Part shown: in pieces, positions 59,415 through 64,000 of the stretch
How positions within the stretch are numbered: position 1 is the first letter of the stretch
Layout of the letters: each line of letters starts with the position of its first letter
NCBI GenBank assembly: GCA_947494715.1
Contig: CANLWG010000007.1
Span: 1 to 64,000 of the forward strand
DNA: 64,000 nt
Direction: 5' to 3'
DNA from: an uncultured Flavobacteriaceae bacterium
Lineage (GTDB): Bacteria; Bacteroidota; Bacteroidia; Flavobacteriales; Flavobacteriaceae
The notes under the pieces: model-generated
Told to the model about the DNA's origin: nothing
The model's input: only the letters and a program-made list of their open reading frames with translations
Databases searched by the model: none
Position numbers and translations under genes: made by a program

Positions 59415-59530
59415 TCAAAGGGGTGCGAACTCCTGATAAAACTTTTAGAGGGAAAGACCCTTAACAAGTTCAGGATAAGCTGAGATTATACCCAATGAAC
59501 CTGGGCGGGTAATGCCGCCAAGGAATGCGC
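59415..59530 (+). ncRNA. TPP riboswitch (THI element)
   Basis: All the conserved parts of the thiamine pyrophosphate aptamer are in order: GGGGTGC (59420-59426), a variable P3 arm, CTGAGATTATACCC (59480-59493), TGAACCTG (59496-59503), GGGTAATGCC (59507-59516) and AAGGAAT (59520-59526). It lies about 195 bp before the TonB receptor start on the same strand, so it should switch receptor expression by TPP level. An inverted repeat at 59664-59684 may be part of the expression platform. Confidence 0.96.
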
Positions 59531-59663
59531 AAGTCGCTTTTTGGAATTTCTTTCGTTCTTAATTGAACAAAAAATCAAGTTTAACACAGAATAACAACCC
59601 CTTTTATTCGTCGCTAATTTTTTAGTACGGATGAAACTGCTTTATTCTAAATTTTTATTTACC

Positions 59664-59684
59664 ACCGCTTTCGGAAATAGCGGT
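59664..59684 (+). promoter_or_regulatory. Hairpin between TPP aptamer and receptor start
   Basis: ACCGCT (59664-59669) and AGCGGT (59679-59684) form a 6-bp stem with a 9-base loop in the leader, 37 bp before the receptor ATG. There is no T run, so it is not a terminator by itself. It could take part in riboswitch control of translation; this is inferred. Confidence 0.35.
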
Positions 59685-59720
59685 TACATGCGACCGCTTA
59701 AAAACAATATTAAGTATCGC

Positions 59721-61886
59721 ATGAAAATTGTATTCACAACATTGGCCCTTTTTGGGCTAGCTATGGCCGTTTCGGCCCAGCAAAACCCAACAGATTCTTT
59801 AGAAGGAAAGAAGATCTTACTGGATGAAGTTTTTGTTTCCGCAATTCGTGTAACCAAGGAAACACCAGTTACTTTTTCCAACTTGAAAAAGGAGGAGGTC
59901 GCTTCCAGAAATTTGGGGCAGGACATCCCCATATTAATGAATTTTCTACCTTCAGTAGTCACCACTTCCGATGCCGGTGCCGGGGTAGGCTATACCGGAA
60001 TACGTGTTAGGGGGAGTGATGCAACACGGGTCAATGTTACCATTAATGGTATTCCCTACAATGATGCGGAATCGCAAGGAACCTTTTGGGTAAACATGCC
60101 GGATTTTGCATCCTCCACGGAAAGTTTGCAACTGCAAAGAGGTGTAGGGACTTCTACAAACGGGGCAGGGGCCTTCGGTGCCAGCTTAAACTTATTGACC
60201 GATGGATTTTCCGAAGAGGCGTATGGGCAAATTTCCAGTTCAATTGGAAGCTTTGCCACACTAAGGAACAACATTAAGTTCAGTTCCGGACTGTTGAATG
60301 ATAGAGTTGAAATTTCAGGGCGCTTGTCCAGAATTACTTCGGATGGCTATGTGGATAGGGCTTCGGCAGAACTCGATTCCTATTTTTTACAGGGCGCCTT
60401 CAAAGATGATAATACCCTGATTAAGGCACTGCTTTTTGGCGGACACGAAATTACCTATCAAGCATGGGAAGGTATTACCTCGGAACAACTTGCAACTGAC
60501 CGGACCTTTAATCCCTCTGGTCAGTATACCGATGAAAACGGTAACATCCAGTTTTATGAAAACGAGGTGGATAATTATAAACAGAATCATACACAATTGC
60601 TCTGGAACGAAAGCATTTCCGAAAATTGGAGTAGCAATATTGCATTGCACTATACACGCGGAAGAGGATTCTTTGAACAGTTTAGGAAAGATGATGATTT
60701 TGCCATTTACGGATTTGAACCTCTTACCATCGACGGGGAGGAGGTGAATACGACAGACTTGATTCGGAGGCGTTGGCTGGATAATGACTTTTACGGGACC
60801 GTATTTTCCGTAAACCATAAGAAAAACAATTTGGACATCATCCTGGGTGGTGGATGGAACAGATACGAAGGAGACCATTTTGGTGAGGTCATTTGGGCCC
60901 GTTTTGCCTCAAACAGTGAAATTAGGGATAGGTACTATGATGATACTTCTGTTAAGACGGATTTTAACGTTTTTGCCAAAGCCAATTACAAACTCAACCA
61001 AAAATGGAGTCTTTTTGGGGATATGCAATACAGGAGAGTTAAGTATGAGGCCAATGGAGAGGAAACAGGACTTGTTGATGATATCTTTAACTTTTTCAAT
61101 CCCAAAGCGGGGTTGACCTATGATTTGGACCGAAACAACAACTTCTATTTTTCCTATGCCAGGGCCAATCGGGAACCTAATCGAAATGATTATGAAAACG
61201 GGAACCCAAAGCCCGAAAAACTGAATGATTTTGAATTGGGTTGGCGCTATGTTTCCCCAAACATACAGTTGAATACAAATGTCTACTACATGCGCTATAA
61301 GGATCAATTGGTGCTGACCGGGGAACTTAATGACGTAGGAGCCCCTTTGCGTGCCAATGTAGGCGATAGCTATCGTTTGGGATTGGAAATAGATGCCAAT
61401 GTTCAGATAGGAGATAAATTTTGGTTGAGGCCAAACGTGGCCCTGAGCACAAACAAAAATCTTGATTTTGTATTTCAGCGAGATGGGATTCTCCAAGATT
61501 TGGGCAATACGAATATTGCCTATTCGCCGAACCTGGTCATCGGGAATCAGTTGGGTTTTGCCCCTACGGAACAGTGGCTGGTTTCTGCATTGACGAAGTA
61601 TGTTGGCAAACAATACATGGGCAATATAGATAGCGAAGCCTCCACACTAAAGGCATATTCCCAGACCGATTTGAACATTCAATACATTTGGGAATTGGAT
61701 ACCTTTCTTGAGAGCATTACTTTCTCTGGATTGGTAAACAATATCTTTGACCAGGACATTGTATCCAACGGCTATTTTTTCACCTTCGATGATGACTCTT
61801 CGGGAAACATTACCACAATTGAGGGTGCTGGATTCTACCCACAAGCGGGGATTAATTTTTTGCTGGGTGCCACAGTACGTTTTTGA
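59721..61886 (+). CDS. TonB-dependent receptor, predicted thiamine uptake
   Basis: A 721-residue TonB-dependent receptor. The start at 59721 gives signal peptide MKIVFTTLALFGLAMAVSAQ; the longer frame from 59631 lies in the riboswitch leader. A TonB-box-like LLDEVFVSAIRV is followed by the plug (VVTTSDAGAGVGYTGIRVRG; LQLQRGVGTSTNGAGAFGAS) and a 22-strand-type barrel ending INFLLGATVRF with a C-terminal phenylalanine. No carboxypeptidase-like domain precedes the plug. The TPP riboswitch in its leader points to thiamine or a derivative as ligand. Confidence 0.93.
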   Translation: MKIVFTTLALFGLAMAVSAQQNPTDSLEGKKILLDEVFVSAIRVTKETPVTFSNLKKEEVASRNLGQDIPILMNFLPSVVTTSDAGAGVGYTGIRVRGSDATRVNVTINGIPYNDAESQGTFWVNMPDFASSTESLQLQRGVGTSTNGAGAFGASLNLLTDGFSEEAYGQISSSIGSFATLRNNIKFSSGLLNDRVEISGRLSRITSDGYVDRASAELDSYFLQGAFKDDNTLIKALLFGGHEITYQAWEGITSEQLATDRTFNPSGQYTDENGNIQFYENEVDNYKQNHTQLLWNESISENWSSNIALHYTRGRGFFEQFRKDDDFAIYGFEPLTIDGEEVNTTDLIRRRWLDNDFYGTVFSVNHKKNNLDIILGGGWNRYEGDHFGEVIWARFASNSEIRDRYYDDTSVKTDFNVFAKANYKLNQKWSLFGDMQYRRVKYEANGEETGLVDDIFNFFNPKAGLTYDLDRNNNFYFSYARANREPNRNDYENGNPKPEKLNDFELGWRYVSPNIQLNTNVYYMRYKDQLVLTGELNDVGAPLRANVGDSYRLGLEIDANVQIGDKFWLRPNVALSTNKNLDFVFQRDGILQDLGNTNIAYSPNLVIGNQLGFAPTEQWLVSALTKYVGKQYMGNIDSEASTLKAYSQTDLNIQYIWELDTFLESITFSGLVNNIFDQDIVSNGYFFTFDDDSSGNITTIEGAGFYPQAGINFLLGATVRF

Positions 61887-61910
61887 ACTATTCACAAACT
61901 TGTACTTTTG
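61882..61910 (+). promoter_or_regulatory. Promoter of the oxidoreductase gene
   Basis: TTTG at 61882-61885, a 17-bp spacer and the -7 element TACTTTTG at 61903-61910. The -33 box overlaps the stop of the TonB receptor, so the oxidoreductase probably has its own transcript. Confidence 0.6.
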
Positions 61911-61937
61911 TTGAACAAACATTTTAACAAAGGTGAT

Positions 61938-62930
61938 ATGTCCGATAATAAAACTGATATGAAAACTATCCGTTGGGGTATTATAGGTTGTGGTGATGTA
62001 ACAGAGGTAAAAAGTGGACCGGCATACCAAAATACGGAAGGTTTTGAACTGGTTGCCGTAATGCGTAGGGATGTCGAAAAGGCCAAGGATTATGCCGAAC
62101 GGCACAGTGTTCCCAAATTTCACCCGGATGCCGATGACCTTATTTCGGATAATGAAATTGATGCCGTATACATCGCCACCCCTCCCGATTCGCATAAATA
62201 CTATGCATTAAAAGTGGCCGAAGCTGGAAAACCCTGTTGTATCGAAAAGCCTATGGCACCTTCTTATATGGATAGTTTGAAAATTTATGAGGCTTTCCAG
62301 GAGAAAAACATTCCGTTGTTTATTGCCTATTATAGAAGGTCACTTCCACGATTTGATAAGATTAAGGATTGGTTGGATAGTGGCTTTATTGGTGCCGTAA
62401 GAACTATAAAGTGGCAACTCTCAAAGCCAGCTTCGGATTTGGATAAAAGTACTACGTACAATTGGCGTACCGATACCAAAATCGCTCCGGGAGGGTATTT
62501 CGATGACTTGGCAAGTCATGGCTTGGATCTGTTTTGTTATCTTTTGGGTCCAATTGTTGAGGCCAAGGGAGTGGCTTTGAATCAGCAAGGATTATATTCG
62601 GCTAAGGATGCCATCACTGCTTGCTGGGAACACGAAAGTGGCATAACCGGCTATGGAAATTGGAATTTTGGAAGTTATGGTCATGAAGATTCGGTTGAAA
62701 TAATCGGTGATGAAGGGAAGATTTCATTCTCTATCTTTCATGATAATCCATTGGAATTGGAGAACGGACGAGGGAAGGAAACCTTGGAAATAAGCAATCC
62801 AAAGCATATTCAACAATATCATGTGGCTCATATGAAAAGTCATTTGTTTGATGAATACGAGCATCCTTCATTGGGAAGTTCAGGACTACATACCAGTTGG
62901 GTAATGGATAAAATCATGGGAGTATTATAA
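61938..62930 (+). CDS. Gfo/Idh/MocA family oxidoreductase
   Basis: An NAD(P)-dependent oxidoreductase of about 330 residues. The Rossmann fold opens with IRWGIIGCGDVTEVKSGPAY; the active-site EKP motif is CCIEKPMAPSYMDSL, and the second domain has GGYFDDLASHGLDLFCYLLG with the catalytic H. The substrate is unknown, with sugars or inositols usual for the family. I chose the ATG at 61938, which has AAAGGTGAT just before it; an ATG at 61959 starting at MKTIRWG is equally possible. Confidence 0.92.
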   Translation: MSDNKTDMKTIRWGIIGCGDVTEVKSGPAYQNTEGFELVAVMRRDVEKAKDYAERHSVPKFHPDADDLISDNEIDAVYIATPPDSHKYYALKVAEAGKPCCIEKPMAPSYMDSLKIYEAFQEKNIPLFIAYYRRSLPRFDKIKDWLDSGFIGAVRTIKWQLSKPASDLDKSTTYNWRTDTKIAPGGYFDDLASHGLDLFCYLLGPIVEAKGVALNQQGLYSAKDAITACWEHESGITGYGNWNFGSYGHEDSVEIIGDEGKISFSIFHDNPLELENGRGKETLEISNPKHIQQYHVAHMKSHLFDEYEHPSLGSSGLHTSWVMDKIMGVL

Positions 62931-62939
62931 AATGGAGGT

Positions 62940-63377
62940 TCAATTGGAAATGACAACGCTGTTCCCGTTAAAGGAAGCTCGATATTCCAACATATCATAA
63001 TACCGGTTGCCATCGTCCGGTCTATTTAATTGCTGTCCTGTAAACAAGCTATATTCGTAATCCTCACAAGAGCAGGTAGCGGTCTGTCCTTCCAATTCCA
63101 TGGTAGAACAAATATTCGGGGCGTGATTAGGGCAACTGGCCTCAAATGCCCTGAATTGATCAAAGCCTGAATTGATTACGAAAACGCCCCGTGTTCCTAC
63201 ACCTTGCGTACCTATGTAAACCGCATTTCCCACATTGGTCAATGGACTGTACAAAGGGAGGTTCAAATTAATGTCAAATCGGAAGCCGATCTCCTGCAAG
63301 AACGGATTCCTATTGGTGCGATCGTTGTCACAGGAAAATAGAAATGTTATAAAAAAAATGCTCCAAATGCGCATCAT
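62940..63377 (-). CDS. Rieske-like lipoprotein with degenerate cluster site
   Basis: A 145-residue lipoprotein (lipobox FLFSC, C16). The fold and order resemble Rieske 2Fe-2S proteins: FRAFEASCPNHAPN corresponds to the first ligand loop and ATCSCEDYEYSLFTGQ to the second. The canonical ligands are C-x-H and C-x2-H; here they read C82-P-N-H85 and C102-S-C-E105, so one loop has an extra residue and the other lacks its histidine. Cluster binding is therefore doubtful. Lies between the oxidoreductase and greA. Confidence 0.78.
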   Translation of the reverse strand: MMRIWSIFFITFLFSCDNDRTNRNPFLQEIGFRFDINLNLPLYSPLTNVGNAVYIGTQGVGTRGVFVINSGFDQFRAFEASCPNHAPNICSTMELEGQTATCSCEDYEYSLFTGQQLNRPDDGNRYYDMLEYRASFNGNSVVISN

Positions 63378-63426
63378 AGCGTAAGATCCATTTATATAAT
63401 GAGTACAAAGTTGAGCAAAAATTATG

Positions 63427-63434
63427 TATCTTTG
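63427..63434 (+). promoter_or_regulatory. -7 element of the greA promoter
   Basis: TATCTTTG matches TAnnTTTG, 77 bp before the greA start. No -33 box at the expected distance. Confidence 0.5.
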
Positions 63435-63438
63435 CGTT

Positions 63439-63487
63439 AAATCCTCTCTAAAAAAGCCGGGTACGTCGCGGTCTAAGTAGAGGATTT
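63439..63487 (+). promoter_or_regulatory. Leader hairpin of greA
   Basis: AAATCCTCT (63439-63447) pairs perfectly with AGAGGATTT (63479-63487), enclosing 31 bases that contain a smaller CCG/CGG pairing. With the -7 box ending at 63434, transcription should start near the first base of this stem, so the mRNA would begin in a hairpin. This may stabilise the message or regulate greA. Confidence 0.5.
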
Positions 63488-63511
63488 TCCTATTTAATAA
63501 ATAATGAGGTT

Positions 63512-63988
63512 ATGAGTAGCGTATCTTACTATACAGCTGAGGGACTTAAAAAATTGAGGGAAGAATTAAGCAATCTGAAGGATGTGGAGCGGCCTAAGGC
63601 ATCGCAGGCTATTGCAGATGCCAGGGATAAAGGGGATTTGTCGGAAAATGCCGAATACGATGCGGCCAAGGAAGCCCAAGGGCTGCTGGAACTCAAAATA
63701 TCCAAATTGGAGGAAACTTTGGCAAATGCAAGGTTAATAGATGAATCGCAGTTGGATACTTCCAAGGTATTGGTGCTGTCCACGGTAAAATTAAAGAACC
63801 GGGCGAATGGTATGGAGATGAAGTATACCTTGGTAGCTGAAAGTGAAGCCGATTTGAAAACCGGAAAGATATCCGTAAGCTCTCCCATTGGCAAAGGACT
63901 ACTGGGCAAGGAAGTGGGCGATACCGCAGAAATTACCGTTCCAAATGGCACCTTAAAATTTGATATTTTGGAGATTACAAGAGATTAA
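63512..63988 (+). CDS. greA: Transcription elongation factor GreA
   Basis: Rescues backtracked RNA polymerase by stimulating transcript cleavage. The 158 residues have the N-terminal coiled coil with the tip acidic residues in ARDKGDLSENAEYDAAKEAQ and a C-terminal FKBP-like domain (ISVSSPIGKGLLGKEVGDTA). Length matches GreA (158 in E. coli). Complete within the window. Confidence 0.97.
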   Translation: MSSVSYYTAEGLKKLREELSNLKDVERPKASQAIADARDKGDLSENAEYDAAKEAQGLLELKISKLEETLANARLIDESQLDTSKVLVLSTVKLKNRANGMEMKYTLVAESEADLKTGKISVSSPIGKGLLGKEVGDTAEITVPNGTLKFDILEITRD

Positions 63989-64000
63989 TATAAGACCTGT

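Noticed and set aside
59631-59720. Upstream in-frame start of the TonB receptor
   Set aside because: The extra 30 residues would precede the clean signal peptide and lie in the riboswitch leader.

Overview
The window is a 64 kb chromosomal segment of a marine-type member of the Flavobacteriaceae (phylum Bacteroidota). The evidence is the gliding-motility pair gldE-gldD, several TonB-dependent receptors, a DUF4270 lipoprotein, atpD-atpC standing apart from the other ATP synthase genes, an extended ribosomal protein L21, Bacteroidota-type promoters (-7 TAnnTTTG) and the near absence of Shine-Dalgarno sequences. The genus cannot be fixed from the sequence alone. I see no rRNA, tRNA, CRISPR array, prophage or intact insertion sequence; most of the window is ordinary core genome.

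Layout. 0.1-7.4 kb: katG with an upstream perfect palindrome, a MITE-like remnant, an outer-membrane protein plus TonB receptor, exonuclease III and an aldo/keto reductase. 7.4-17.1 kb: a leftward set panC-panD-UPF0104-esterase-like-radA, and a divergent rightward set of a one-domain glycogen-synthase-like protein, a DUF4270 lipoprotein and glmS. 17.3-22.1 kb: a large TonB receptor and atpDC. 22.2-33.3 kb: a scattered biotin region (bioF, bioD, bioA, a beta-ketoacyl synthase, bioB), interrupted by a glycosyltransferase, an NfeD-like/flotillin pair and a JmjC-like cupin. 33.4-39.6 kb: recX, rng, a 29-codon basic protein gene, HU, mutY, ssb, gldE, gldD.

39.7-50.0 kb: a small lipoprotein, a Met-rich outer-membrane protein with a CxGKC membrane protein (possible copper handling), a GIN-domain protein, a catalytic/non-catalytic M16 peptidase pair, rplU-rpmA, a LytTR-domain remnant, a SYLF protein and ahcY. 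50.1-53.7 kb: a phosphopantetheinyl transferase, then a tightly overlapping cluster of thiamine-binding-like protein, PnuC/PnuT-type transporter, NadR-like kinase and DUF4301 protein. 53.9-59.3 kb: two tandem paralogous secreted PepSY-like proteins, a sigma-54-type response regulator and a convergent hybrid histidine kinase. 59.4-64 kb: a TPP riboswitch with a TonB receptor (probable thiamine uptake), a Gfo/Idh/MocA oxidoreductase, a degenerate Rieske-like lipoprotein and greA.

The most interesting signals are: (i) both PepSY-like paralogs carry the same upstream arrangement of GTGTA/TACAC elements, with spacing differences near whole helical turns, plus sigma-54-like GG-N10-YC elements, next to a two-component system suited to use them; (ii) the four-gene vitamin-salvage cluster, in which DUF4301 carries a nucleotidyltransferase-like signature; (iii) a 29-residue ribosomal-type basic protein with a rare strong Shine-Dalgarno; (iv) several enzyme-family proteins with replaced catalytic residues (pseudo-esterase, non-catalytic M16, Rieske-like). 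Everything was read by eye; no database search was run.
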